24,622 nt of DNA, taken from NCBI GenBank assembly GCA_902812455.1, contig CADDZH010000080.1:1-24622 (forward strand). The letters run 5' to 3'. The notes below the pieces were generated by a model. The model was given only the letters and a program-made list of their open reading frames with translations. It made no database searches and was not told where the DNA came from. Of the stretch, positions 7,398-15,571 are shown one piece after another (position 1 is the first letter of the stretch; every line of letters starts with the position of its first letter). The position numbers and the translations under genes are program-made. The stretch is from Chloroflexota bacterium (GTDB taxonomy: Bacteria; Chloroflexota; Ktedonobacteria; Ktedonobacterales; Ktedonobacteraceae).

Positions 7398-8174
7398 TCA
7401 GTGACCGAGATAAAGATTTGCCACCTCCTTACTCGCTAAGAGTTCTTGTCCAGGGCCTTCAAAGCGATTTCGGCCTGTCACGAGAACATATCCATAATCC
7501 GAGCGCTCCAGTGCCATACGTGTATTCTGCTCCACCACCAGGACGGCCACGCCAGAATCACGAATAGAGAGGATGCGCTCCCAAACAGCTAATGTTACAC
7601 GGGGAGCTAACCCGGCTGTTGGCTCATCTAAAAGCAAGACGCGAGGGTCGAGCATAAGCGCTCGCGCCATGGCCAGCATATTGCGCTGGCCACCGCTCAA
7701 CTGCACAGCAGGGCGATGGCGGCTATCACGCAAATCTGGAAAGAGAACGAAGAGTTCTTCGATGCGAGCCCGGTAGTTGTCCCTACGGGTGAACGCGCCC
7801 ATCTCGAGATTTTCAAGCACAGTCAGCGAAGGAAAGACGTTGTTCAACTGGGGCACATAAGCCATACCACGTTTGACCAGCGTTTCCGGAGGCACATTGG
7901 TGATATCCTTGCCTTCCAGGTACACCCGCCCGCTCGTCACACGCAGTAAGCCAAACATTGCCTTCATCAAGGTACTCTTGCCCGCACCGTTTGGCCCCAC
8001 GACCGAAACAATCTGGTGCGGCATCAACTTGAGCGAGACGCCATTGAGGATTTTGGCATGACCATAGCCTGCTTCAACATCGTGAATTTCTAATACTGCC
8101 GTAGCAGGAGCAAGAATTGCTCTGGCGTTGCCTTGAGAATCATTGGTTGTTTTTTCTGGTTGATGCGTAGCCAT
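7398..8174 (-). CDS. livF: ABC transporter ATP-binding protein, LivF type
   Basis: This is one of two ATPases that drive the importer from the cytoplasmic side. The 258-residue protein has a non-conserved 25-residue N-terminal extension, Walker A GPNGAGKST (60-68), Q-loop YVPQ (Gln109), signature LSGGQ (159-163) and Walker B VLLLDEP (179-185). NNVFPSLTVLENLEMGAF and the short C-terminus ANLYLGH are typical of LivF rather than LivG. Its ATG shares one base with the LivG stop (TAATG), with AAGGA just upstream, so the two ATPases are translationally coupled. All catalytic motifs are intact. Confidence 0.93.
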   Translation of the reverse strand: MATHQPEKTTNDSQGNARAILAPATAVLEIHDVEAGYGHAKILNGVSLKLMPHQIVSVVGPNGAGKSTLMKAMFGLLRVTSGRVYLEGKDITNVPPETLVKRGMAYVPQLNNVFPSLTVLENLEMGAFTRRDNYRARIEELFVLFPDLRDSRHRPAVQLSGGQRNMLAMARALMLDPRVLLLDEPTAGLAPRVTLAVWERILSIRDSGVAVLVVEQNTRMALERSDYGYVLVTGRNRFEGPGQELLASKEVANLYLGH

Positions 8175-9016
8175 TATCCTTCTCCCAGGTAGGCATCCAC
8201 GACTGCGGGATTTTCGCGCAGTTGAGCCATTGTGCCCTCTGCAATGGCCCGACCGAGAGCCATGACGATTACCGTATGGCAGAGGCGCTCGACCATGGCC
8301 AGGTTGTGCTCAATGATCAGGAAGGTGATGCCCTGGTCGCGGCAGAGGGCTTCGATATAATCGCTCAAGCGGGCGGCCAGGACAGGGTTGATACCGGCGA
8401 ACGGCTCATCCAGGAGGAGCAATTTCGGCTCAGTCATGACAACGCGGGCGAGTTCCAGCAGGCGGCGCTGGCCGCCGCTCAGATTAGCAGCGTACTCATC
8501 GCGCAAATCATATAAGTCGAAGTCGCGCAGCAATTTGAGCGCGCGCTGCAGGTATTCATCCTCCTGCCGCCGCACAGTTGGCAGGGAAAGCAGCCCCAAC
8601 CAGAAACTCTCACCAAGTTGGTGATGCGGTGCGGCCAGCAGGTTCTCGATGACTGTCATACGCTCAAGCTCACGTGTGATCTGGAACGTGCGCGTGAGGC
8701 CACGCTCTGCTACACGGTGCGGCGACAAATTGACAATATTGTGCCCATCGAACAAGACCTTACCGGAATCAGCTCGCAAAAAGCCGGTAATTACATTAGC
8801 GGCTGTACTCTTGCCAGCCCCATTGGGGCCGATCAGCCCGGTAATGCTGCCGCGAGCTACAGTGAACGAACAATCATCAACAGCGCGCAATGCACCAAAG
8901 GTGCGTACAAGATGCTGCACATCGAGCAATGTATCGCTTCGCCTGGCAAGCCCAGGCGATGCGGCCTGCTCTGCAGCTTTGGGAGGCGTCGAGCTGACAG
9001 GTATTTCACTATTCAC
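8174..9016 (-). CDS. livG: ABC transporter ATP-binding protein, LivG type
   Basis: This is the second ATPase of the importer. I chose the GTG at 9014-9016, giving 280 residues (MNSEIPVSS...), because GGAGGAGG lies about 6-8 nt upstream; the longer open frame runs antisense-like through livM. Walker A GPNGAGKST is at 63-71. Later come TRTFQITRELERMTVIENLL (the Q-loop region, typical of LivG), LSGGQRRLLELAR, Walker B LLLLDEPFAGINP and the H-loop LIIEHNLAMV. The start overlaps the last 8 nt of livM and the stop overlaps livF by one base, so all three must be made together. The catalytic residues are complete. Confidence 0.93.
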   Translation of the reverse strand: MNSEIPVSSTPPKAAEQAASPGLARRSDTLLDVQHLVRTFGALRAVDDCSFTVARGSITGLIGPNGAGKSTAANVITGFLRADSGKVLFDGHNIVNLSPHRVAERGLTRTFQITRELERMTVIENLLAAPHHQLGESFWLGLLSLPTVRRQEDEYLQRALKLLRDFDLYDLRDEYAANLSGGQRRLLELARVVMTEPKLLLLDEPFAGINPVLAARLSDYIEALCRDQGITFLIIEHNLAMVERLCHTVIVMALGRAIAEGTMAQLRENPAVVDAYLGEG

Positions 9017-10103
9017 CGGGCACCTCCTCCTGATCTGCAACTGTTCCATCGCCAGCCGGCGTGCGGTCTCCTTCTTCAAGAGGTCTATCCTCTGCATGAA
9101 TGCCTGTGCCAGGCGGGGAGGTTGCCAGGGCAGGAGCCAGCAGCTTTTTCTTGCGTATGCGCAGTCGCGGCTCAGGCAGGATGCCTTGAGGCCGGAAGCG
9201 CACGGTGAGGAGTAAAAGCACGCCAATGGCAATATAGCGGATTGCATCAATCAACTGTGGCGAGCTTGAAAAGGAGGGCAAGAAACGCGTGGCCTCTGCA
9301 AAAAGGACCGGGACCAGCAGGGCGCCGAGCAGGGCGCCACGATTGTTAGCGCTGCCGCCCAGCAAGAGGGCGGCCCAGATGAAGAATGTTTCGCCGCTTG
9401 TCCAGGCGCTTGGATTGAAGGCATCGACATAGGTGACTAGTAGCCCACCGCCAATGCCCGCGATGAATGCTCCAATGACAAATGCCTTTAAGCGCAGCGA
9501 GAAGGTATTTTTACCCAGTCCCTCTGCTACTAGTTCGTCCTCGCGTACGCTGCGTAACGCGCGACCAAATGGCGAGTGGTAGAGGCGCTCAGAAAAGATG
9601 TACACCAGGATCAAGACCACCACGCATAAACCCAGGAAGAAAAAGCCGTAGCTGTTGTAATCCAGGTTCAAAGTATTGAAGAACGGCTGCGGGATGTTAG
9701 AGATACCATCCCAGCCATTGACGAGCGGGCTATCGTTGCCTGCAACCGTCCAGAGAACGAGGGCGACAGCAACGGTAACAATAGCGAAATAGTCACTGCG
9801 CAGGCGGTGCAATGAAAGCAGCCCAACGATAAAAGCCAGTAGAGCAGCCGCTACGCCACCGACCAGCAGAGCCGGAATAAAGGGCCAGTTTAAGCCAAGG
9901 ATGTACGTTTCTCCAAGCACCTGGGGCTGTGCTGGCGGCATAGTAAGCAGGGCAGTAGTATATCCTCCTATGGCAACGAAGGCGATATACATAAAATCGA
10001 GGATGCCGGTATAGCCCCATTGAATGTTTAAGCCCAGGGCAAGCACGCCGTATATGGCGGCAAAGGTTGCTAATGTAAGTATGTAGAATACTACTGGTGG
10101 CAT
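9009..10103 (-). CDS. livM: ABC transporter permease, LivM type
   Basis: One of the two membrane permeases that form the import channel. The 364-residue protein opens with a membrane segment (VVFYILTLATFAAIYGVLAL) and the family's LGLNIQWGYTGILDFMYIAFVAIGGYTTA. Roughly eight to nine further segments are visible, and the cytoplasmic coupling region SPFGRALRSVREDELVAEGLGKN is present. It ends in a hydrophilic, charged tail of about 50 residues that most LivM proteins lack and that is probably cytoplasmic. The ATG follows GGAGGGAGG at good spacing. livH ends 15 nt upstream and livG overlaps its end. Confidence 0.92.
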   Translation of the reverse strand: MPPVVFYILTLATFAAIYGVLALGLNIQWGYTGILDFMYIAFVAIGGYTTALLTMPPAQPQVLGETYILGLNWPFIPALLVGGVAAALLAFIVGLLSLHRLRSDYFAIVTVAVALVLWTVAGNDSPLVNGWDGISNIPQPFFNTLNLDYNSYGFFFLGLCVVVLILVYIFSERLYHSPFGRALRSVREDELVAEGLGKNTFSLRLKAFVIGAFIAGIGGGLLVTYVDAFNPSAWTSGETFFIWAALLLGGSANNRGALLGALLVPVLFAEATRFLPSFSSSPQLIDAIRYIAIGVLLLLTVRFRPQGILPEPRLRIRKKKLLAPALATSPPGTGIHAEDRPLEEGDRTPAGDGTVADQEEVPGE

Positions 10104-10118
10104 TGCTTCCTCCCTCCT

Positions 10119-10997
10119 TCAGGCTCGTCCTCGCGAGGCAAAAATCCCCTGAGGTCGTATCAGAAGCGCAATAATCAAAATGACCAGGGCAATGGCAGTC
10201 TTATATTCAGAACTAATGAACGCGGCACTCATTTCGGTTGCCACGCCGACAACCAGGGCACCGAGGATGGCTCCATATGGGCGACCAATGCCGCCGAGGA
10301 TGACCGCTGCAAAGATGACGAAGAGAAAGCTGAAGCCAAGCGTTGGTGTAAAACTTGAAACGTTGAGGGCTAGCACTACGCCGCTCAGGCCTGCCAAACC
10401 GCCGGCAAGCAGCCATACAGCATTGACGATAAAGCTGGTATTGATGCCGGAGACCCGCGCCAGTTCGGGGCTATCCGAGACGGCGCGCATAGCTTTTCCC
10501 AGGCGAGTATACTTGAGCAAGACGTGTACACCGAGCATGGCAGCGATTGCAATAGCTATGATGATCAGTTGCAAAGGCGTAAAGAGGAACGGGCCGAGAT
10601 GGAGTGGCCTGCCTGTATTCACAACATAGTTCTGGAACTGCTCGCTAAAAATAGCAAGAATAACGTTCTGGAGAATAAGCGAGACACCGAGTGTCACCAC
10701 CAGCATGATAATTGGAGAAGTATTGCGGGCAGTAAAAGGCCGCAATACAAAAATATTGATCAGCCATGCCAGGATGGCAGTGGTAATAATGGCGATCACC
10801 AGGCCGAGCCAGATGCTCAATCCAAGACGCTGGTTCATCACGAAAGCGACGTAGACGCCAAAGGTCAGGAAATCACCATAAGCAAAGTTGATGTAGTTCG
10901 TGACGCCAAATTGCAACGAAAGCCCGACCGCCGCAATAGCCAGCACCGAGGCGGTGATCAATCCGAAACCGAACGATAATAACAATGTTTGTACCAT
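10119..10997 (-). CDS. livH: ABC transporter permease, LivH type
   Basis: Partner permease of LivM. This 292-residue protein has about eight membrane segments. It opens LLLSFGFGLITASVLAIAAVGLSLQFGVTNYINFAYGDFLTFG, the standard LivH start. The coupling motif is TRLGKAMRAVSDSPELARVSGIN, and the C-terminal half carries VIFAAVILGGIGRPYGAILGALVVG. AAAGGAG stands 7 nt before the ATG. It is 15 nt downstream of the lyase gene, so enzyme and transporter genes sit in one transcript. Length and motifs are normal. Confidence 0.93.
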   Translation of the reverse strand: MVQTLLLSFGFGLITASVLAIAAVGLSLQFGVTNYINFAYGDFLTFGVYVAFVMNQRLGLSIWLGLVIAIITTAILAWLINIFVLRPFTARNTSPIIMLVVTLGVSLILQNVILAIFSEQFQNYVVNTGRPLHLGPFLFTPLQLIIIAIAIAAMLGVHVLLKYTRLGKAMRAVSDSPELARVSGINTSFIVNAVWLLAGGLAGLSGVVLALNVSSFTPTLGFSFLFVIFAAVILGGIGRPYGAILGALVVGVATEMSAAFISSEYKTAIALVILIIALLIRPQGIFASRGRA

Positions 10998-11012
10998 GTG
11001 CAGTCTCCTTTA

Positions 11013-11972
11013 TTACTGGTTTGAGGAGTTCGAAGTCTTGCGCATTGAGTGACCGGAAGTAACGGGTTCACCTCGCGACAGAGCTGCCAGGAGTTGCTCG
11101 CGAGCACGCGCCAGTTTAGGAAGAGCAATGCCCGTGGCGAAGCCCATGCTCTCAAGGTATTCGACCAGCGTTTCTGTCGAGAGGTTGCCGGGCGCGCCTG
11201 GCGCATAGGGGCAGCCACCAAGTCCTCCTACTGCCGCATCGAACGTTGCCACACCTGCCTGCAAGGCCGCAAAGACATTTGCCAGCCCGTAGCCAGCACG
11301 ATCATGAAAGTGTGCCGAGAGCGAGATAGCGGGCGGTAGCTCCGCGCGAGCAAGATTGAACAGCTCATAGACCTGGTGAGGATTGCCAACGCCTATCGTA
11401 TCGGCCAGCGATACCTGGTTAACACCCATACCTGCGTAGGCCCGCACGATCTTAAGCACTGAAGCCGGCGCTACTGTGCCCTCAAATGGGCAGCCAAACG
11501 AGGTGGCAATTGCTCCTCGCACCGCCACTCCATCTTCTCGTGCCCGCGCTGCTACCTCCCTGAGCTGATCCAGCGTTTGATCTACCGAGCGATTGAGATT
11601 GGCTCGATTGTGCGACTCACTTGCTGAGACCACCAGGGTCACCTCGCCGATCCCGGCGGCACGCGCCCGTTCATAGCCGCGCATATTCGGTATCAAAGCG
11701 CTATACGTAACTCCCGGAGCTTGCGGCAACTGGGCGGCCACGAGATCCGCATCGGCGAGTTGCGGGATCCACTTTGGGTGCATAAATGATGTCGCCTCGA
11801 TATGACGGATTCCCGCGTCAATAAGCGCGGAAATGAGCGCCAGTTTATCTTCCGATGAGATAATTTGATCGGCGTCCTGCAGCCCGTCGCGGGCAGTGAC
11901 ATCCACAATCGTGACAGCAGGCGGCCAGGTTGGAGCTGGAGAACCGGGTTCGAGATGCACATGAGTGGTCAT
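11013..11972 (-). CDS. HMG-CoA lyase-type enzyme (hydroxymethylglutaryl-CoA lyase family)
   Basis: Family members cleave 3-hydroxy-3-methylglutaryl-CoA, or a related acyl-CoA, into acetyl-CoA and a keto acid by a metal-dependent retro-aldol step. This 319-residue TIM-barrel protein has TARDGLQD with the conserved Arg28 and Asp29, SFGCPFEG (about 158-165), metal ligands HFHD (His221, His223, Asp224), and the lyase loop GLGGCPYAPGAPGN with Cys254. The loop and the metal motif point to HMG-CoA lyase rather than to isopropylmalate or citramalate synthase, though substrates vary in the family. It follows a CoA-transferase gene whose last codons contain its ribosome binding site (GGAG), so transferase product and lyase substrate are probably the same compound. 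Confidence 0.88.
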   Translation of the reverse strand: MTTHVHLEPGSPAPTWPPAVTIVDVTARDGLQDADQIISSEDKLALISALIDAGIRHIEATSFMHPKWIPQLADADLVAAQLPQAPGVTYSALIPNMRGYERARAAGIGEVTLVVSASESHNRANLNRSVDQTLDQLREVAARAREDGVAVRGAIATSFGCPFEGTVAPASVLKIVRAYAGMGVNQVSLADTIGVGNPHQVYELFNLARAELPPAISLSAHFHDRAGYGLANVFAALQAGVATFDAAVGGLGGCPYAPGAPGNLSTETLVEYLESMGFATGIALPKLARAREQLLAALSRGEPVTSGHSMRKTSNSSNQ

Positions 11973-11974
11973 TG

Positions 11975-13237
11975 CTAAATTACTCCTTCAGATGAGAGTT
12001 GCTCTATTTGCGCCTGACTCAGCCCGAGCAGATCCCCATACACAGCCTGATTATCAGCGCCGAGATCTCTGCCGCCGTGTGTAAGCACACCCGGCGTTTC
12101 CATCAAGCGGGGTACAATACCAGGCAGGTACAGGACACCCTGGGGCATACGTTCATCGGGTACCTGGGCGATCATCCCTCGAGCCTGGTACTGTTTATCT
12201 GCGGCAATATCAGCAATGCTCATTACCGGGCCTGCGGGCACTCCTGCTTCATCCAGGACTGCTTGTACTTCTTCTAGGCTGTGCGAAGCAACCCAGGCCC
12301 CCACGATCTCATCAAGCTCCCGGTGATGCATGACACGGGCCTGGTTATCGTGGAAACGCTCATCCTCGGCCAGTTCAGGCTGCCCCATTGCCTGGGCTAA
12401 GCGGCGGAAAACGTTCTCTCCATTGCCACCTATGGCTATCCAGTGATGATCGCCCGTGAGATAGACATTGGATGGCGCGGCCCGTAGCATGCTATTTCCC
12501 ACGCGCTCGCGTATGATCCCTTCGTGCATATATTCGGTGAGCATTGCCTCGGTCATGGCAAAAACGGACTCGGTAATGGCTACATCCACAACCTGCCCGC
12601 GCCCATCGCGATCGCGCGCTCGTAGCGCCAGCAGCGCGCCAAAGGCAGCCTGCTGAGCCGCTAAGGCATCGCCAAGGCTGACCCCAATGCGTACAGGAGG
12701 CCGATCTGGAAAACCGGTGACATAGCGAAGGCCGCCCATGGATTCTCCGACATTGCCGTAGCCAGCTCGCTCCCGGTAAGGGCCGGTCTGGCCATAGCCT
12801 GAGATGCGAACCAGGATAATCCCAGGATTGGCCTCGTACATCCTCTCGTAGCCAAGGTTCCATTGTTCAAGCCGGCCAGGGCGGAAATTCTCGATGACGA
12901 TATCTGCTTGTTCTACCAGTTTGAGGGCCAGCGCCTGCCCCTCCAGCTGGCGAAGATTAAGCGTGACAAGCCGCTTATTGCGCGATTGTGCCAGCCACCA
13001 CGCCGAGATACGGCCTCTCTTCAGAGAAACCATGGTGCCCCACTCGCGCAGTTCATCTCCTTTGCGGGGAGGCTCTACTTTGATAACGTCAGCGCCAAAA
13101 TCCGCCAGGATGCGTGTCGCAAGCGGAGCTGCCACAAATGAACCCAGCTCTAGCACCCGCACCCCACTTAGAGGCGGCTCCCTATGCTGGCCTTGCGAAA
13201 CCTGCACCTGGTTGGCTAATTCGCTATCGTTCCCCAT
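11975..13237 (-). CDS. Class III (CaiB/BaiF) CoA-transferase
   Basis: Members move CoA between carboxylic acids through an aspartyl-CoA thioester. The 420-residue protein opens with LSGVRVLELGSFVAAPLATRILADFGADVIKVEPP, the standard N-terminal fold. ENFRPGRLEQWNLGYE, VRISGYGQTGPYRERAGYG and the catalytic Asp190 in GVSLGDALAAQQAAFG follow. AGGAAG precedes the ATG. It is the first enzyme gene after the regulator (28 nt) and ends 2 nt before the lyase start. Known relatives activate acids such as hydroxymethylglutarate, itaconate or malate with succinyl-CoA. The lyase beside it makes hydroxymethylglutarate or a similar branched hydroxy acid the favoured guess, which is inference. Confidence 0.9.
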   Translation of the reverse strand: MGNDSELANQVQVSQGQHREPPLSGVRVLELGSFVAAPLATRILADFGADVIKVEPPRKGDELREWGTMVSLKRGRISAWWLAQSRNKRLVTLNLRQLEGQALALKLVEQADIVIENFRPGRLEQWNLGYERMYEANPGIILVRISGYGQTGPYRERAGYGNVGESMGGLRYVTGFPDRPPVRIGVSLGDALAAQQAAFGALLALRARDRDGRGQVVDVAITESVFAMTEAMLTEYMHEGIIRERVGNSMLRAAPSNVYLTGDHHWIAIGGNGENVFRRLAQAMGQPELAEDERFHDNQARVMHHRELDEIVGAWVASHSLEEVQAVLDEAGVPAGPVMSIADIAADKQYQARGMIAQVPDERMPQGVLYLPGIVPRLMETPGVLTHGGRDLGADNQAVYGDLLGLSQAQIEQLSSEGVI

Positions 13238-13265
13238 TGCTTCCTGTTCTTTCTTAGTTTAGATA

Positions 13266-14090
13266 TCATTTCTCTACCATTTCAGCAGTGAGCCGCTGCT
13301 CGCGGTCGCTATATCCGAGGTCATGCGAGGTGCGTCTTGCTGCTTCACAAACAAAAGGGATAAATGTTGCCCGTGCTTCGCTTCCCAGCCGCACGGTTGG
13401 AGCGGCAAGAACGAGTGCAGCGACAACCTGGCCATTCGCATTGAACACCGGTGCGGCAATAGCCGAAATATCTGCGGCCCGCTCACCTTCACTTGCTGCC
13501 CAACCCACCGCCCGTACTTCTTTCAGCCTGCTCTTCAAGGTACCGGGATCAAATGTTTCTGGGCTGCCAAAACGAGCTGCGCTTGCTGCTATCAAGGCTT
13601 CTTGCTCCTCTGGCGGCAGCCAGGCAAGCAGAACCTTCCCACCCGCGCCAAGATGCAAGGGGAGAGGCGCACCGATTTCCACAAAGGGTCGCAAATTATG
13701 AGGACTGCGTATTACTTCGACAGCCATACGTGCCTCTTCATGTCGTATATGAAGTTCAGCGTTCTCTCCCGTCTGCTCTTTGAGCCACCTGAGGTGGGGC
13801 AGCGCCCGTGAGCGCACATCGATACCGTCAGCTACCAGCGCCCCTAGCTGTAAAAGTGTCATTCCCAGGCGAAAACGCTGCCCTTCTTTCATGAGCATTC
13901 CATGGGCTGCTAGTGCCTGCGCCAAGCGATAGACGGTGGGCAAGGGCAGATTCGTGCGAGCTGCAATCTCCATAGGCGTGAAGGCAACATCACCGCGCGG
14001 AAACACTTGCAGGATGGCCATCGCTTTATCCAGGACGCCAACTTTGCTATCGGGGACTTCTTCTAAAGACATACGGTAGAAATACCTCAT
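13266..14090 (-). CDS. IclR-family transcriptional regulator
   Basis: A two-domain regulator that probably controls the operon it heads. With ATG 14088-14090 it has 274 residues: an N-terminal winged helix-turn-helix (about 20-80, with FTPMEIAARTNLPLPTVYRLAQAL as the recognition part), then the IclR effector domain, including PHLRWLKEQTGENAELHIRHE, PLPLHLGAGGKVLLAWLP and ISAIAAPVFNANGQVVAALVLA. No start has a good ribosome binding site. I chose 14090 because a TATACT ends 6 nt upstream, so the mRNA could begin at this ATG and be leaderless. ATG 14072 (MSLEEVPDS) and ATG 14129 are alternatives; the latter would place coding sequence over the promoter. The CoA-transferase gene follows after 28 nt. 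Confidence 0.9.
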   Translation of the reverse strand: MRYFYRMSLEEVPDSKVGVLDKAMAILQVFPRGDVAFTPMEIAARTNLPLPTVYRLAQALAAHGMLMKEGQRFRLGMTLLQLGALVADGIDVRSRALPHLRWLKEQTGENAELHIRHEEARMAVEVIRSPHNLRPFVEIGAPLPLHLGAGGKVLLAWLPPEEQEALIAASAARFGSPETFDPGTLKSRLKEVRAVGWAASEGERAADISAIAAPVFNANGQVVAALVLAAPTVRLGSEARATFIPFVCEAARRTSHDLGYSDREQRLTAEMVEK

Positions 14091-14110
14091 TATTCCAGTA
14101 TATGGAATAA
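14090..14110 (-). promoter_or_regulatory. Operator palindrome over the promoter of the IclR-led operon
   Basis: The 8-bp arms TTATTCCA (14103-14110) and TGGAATAA (14090-14097), written on the minus strand, flank TATAC. The TATACT at 14097-14102, a likely -10 element, is inside it. A second GTTCCATATA lies upstream at about 14118-14127. IclR proteins usually bind palindromes with TTCC/GGAA half-sites, so this is a natural site for autorepression and effector-dependent induction. No strong -35 was found. Confidence 0.55.
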
Positions 14111-14278
14111 ACTCTAATATATGGAACATCTATGAGAATAGAGTAACGTTTTTAGAGGTGATTGTCAAGAGGAAATTTCGTCTGTGATTGTTCGATGGAT
14201 GGTAAAAAAGGAGTTCCCTGAGAAAAGGACGTACCTGTACATCTGTCTTCCTGCCGGGGAGAGCACTGCCCGATCAGA

Positions 14279-14551
14279 TTACTCCTCGTGGACGGCAAGA
14301 GTTGTCTCGACCGCAAGCCCTGCGGCCTGCCACTCAGGATAGCCCTCGGCGAGGCGGCGGACTCTATAGCCATGAGCAGTGAGCAGGGCAACGGCTTCAT
14401 CGGCGAAGAGACAGTACGGACCACGACAATATGCCACAATCTCCTGCGTGGCAGGGAGTTCGGCCAAGCGTGCTTCTAGCTTGTCAAGGGGAATAGATAA
14501 GGAGGCGCTCGTTTTGGCTCCTGTTCCGCAATAGGTGCGAGGAAAGGTCAT
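14279..14551 (-). pseudogene. C-terminal half of a rhodanese domain
   Basis: The coherent part reads SIPLDKLEARLAELP, then EIVAYCRGPYC with the rhodanese active-site Cys, FADEAVALLTAHGYRVRRLAEGYPEWQAAGL, and ends in HEE. A full rhodanese domain would have about 40 more residues in front (LDVR...AGHIPGA...), which are absent. In many bacteria this rhodanese type is fused behind an ArsR-type helix-turn-helix regulator, also absent. An ATG at 14549-14551 could give a 90-residue product, but it has no ribosome binding site and its first 20 residues look random. It begins 5 nt after the methyltransferase stop. I read it as a gene that lost its 5' part by deletion. A sulfur-transfer activity is doubtful. 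Confidence 0.6.
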
Positions 14552-14555
14552 GCCA

Positions 14556-15206
14556 TCAGGGGCGAATCGCATGCGCCACGATGATCGGTTGCAGCTTTCC
14601 TCCCAGTTGACGCTGGTGGGTGATCTGAAAACCTGCATCGATGAGGGTATGCAAGGTGTTCCGATTCCAGTGACAATTGCCGGCAAAGCGTGTTGTCACT
14701 GGCACCAGCGCATCCTGTATGCGCGCTGCCCAACCTCCCTCAGCGCGCACGTGTTCTAGCAAGAAGAGCGAGCCGCCAGATTTCAACACTCTCCTGATTT
14801 CTTGGAATCCACGCGCCTGGTCGGTGACGGAGCAAAATACGAGGGCTGCCACCGCGCTATCAAACGTCGCCTCGGGCCATGGTAAGTCCTCGACCGGGGC
14901 CTGGGTCAAGCTGATCGGCACGGCAGCCTGCTCCAGACGACGGCGTGCTAAGCGAAGCATGGCAGTATCTGGATCAGCGGCGTCAATGCGCTCGACCTTG
15001 TCGGCGCGATAAAAAGGAAAGTTCAGCCCGCTCCCAACGCCTACTTCCAGGACACGCCCGTAAGCCTGGCCAGCCGTCTCTTGACGAAGCGGGTCGATCA
15101 GGCGGCGCGATGGGCCAAGATTTGACATCCAGTCGTAGACGGCCGCGAAAACGGGATGATTCGTCTGTTTTGGTATGCTCTGGTCAATAGGAGTGATCTG
15201 GCTCAC
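14556..15206 (-). CDS. Class I SAM-dependent methyltransferase (UbiE/Methyltransf_11 type)
   Basis: This 216-residue cytosolic enzyme would transfer a methyl group from S-adenosylmethionine to a small molecule or lipid. Visible parts are motif I VLEVGVGSGLNFPFY (SAM-binding glycines), IDAADPDTAMLRLARRRL with the acidic ribose-binding residue, APVEDLPWPEATFDSAVAALVFCSV and LKSGGSLFLLEHVRA. This layout matches small phospholipid or quinone-type methyltransferases, but the acceptor cannot be told. The start is GTG (15204-15206), preceded by AGGA at good spacing. A truncated rhodanese frame follows 5 nt after its stop. The regulator and rhodanese usually seen with such genes are lost here. Confidence 0.85.
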   Translation of the reverse strand: MSQITPIDQSIPKQTNHPVFAAVYDWMSNLGPSRRLIDPLRQETAGQAYGRVLEVGVGSGLNFPFYRADKVERIDAADPDTAMLRLARRRLEQAAVPISLTQAPVEDLPWPEATFDSAVAALVFCSVTDQARGFQEIRRVLKSGGSLFLLEHVRAEGGWAARIQDALVPVTTRFAGNCHWNRNTLHTLIDAGFQITHQRQLGGKLQPIIVAHAIRP

Positions 15207-15571
15207 CTATATCCTGTCCTTTCTTCTCCGATCTGGAACAATGTTCAATTCCATTTCCCTGAAACACTCAGTCTATGGAAGCGAAATTCTCGCAGCCTTA
15301 AAGCGATTAGTCATACTACTTTTTCTACGAAGGCGGGATAGGACTGTTGCAGCGCCGAACTGACCAACCAGGTTTGGAGAGAACATATCTTCAGCTTCCT
15401 CGTCGCTTCTCCCCATTTGTGATCTACACCTACCATCAAAGCAAACTCCGGCGCGAAATTGAGCGACGGTTAGGGGAAAAAGCTCATGGCACCTCTACGT
15501 TATAGTAGGAATAAGAACAGGGATCGCAGGAAACGCTATGAAAATGTCCCATCCACTTGAATCATAATTGA
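15207..15571. other. Divergent intergenic region
   Basis: It separates the methyltransferase (leftward) from the copper protein (rightward). TGGAACAATGTTCAATTCCA (15234-15253) has TGGAA/TTCCA ends and could be an operator for the methyltransferase. TTATAGTAGG near 15502-15511 is a possible -10 region for the copper gene, without a clear -35. An AGGAAACGCT followed by ATG opens a nine-codon frame, MKMSHPLES, that stops 8 nt before the copper gene's ATG (15572) and may be a leader peptide. I see no other gene. Confidence 0.4.
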
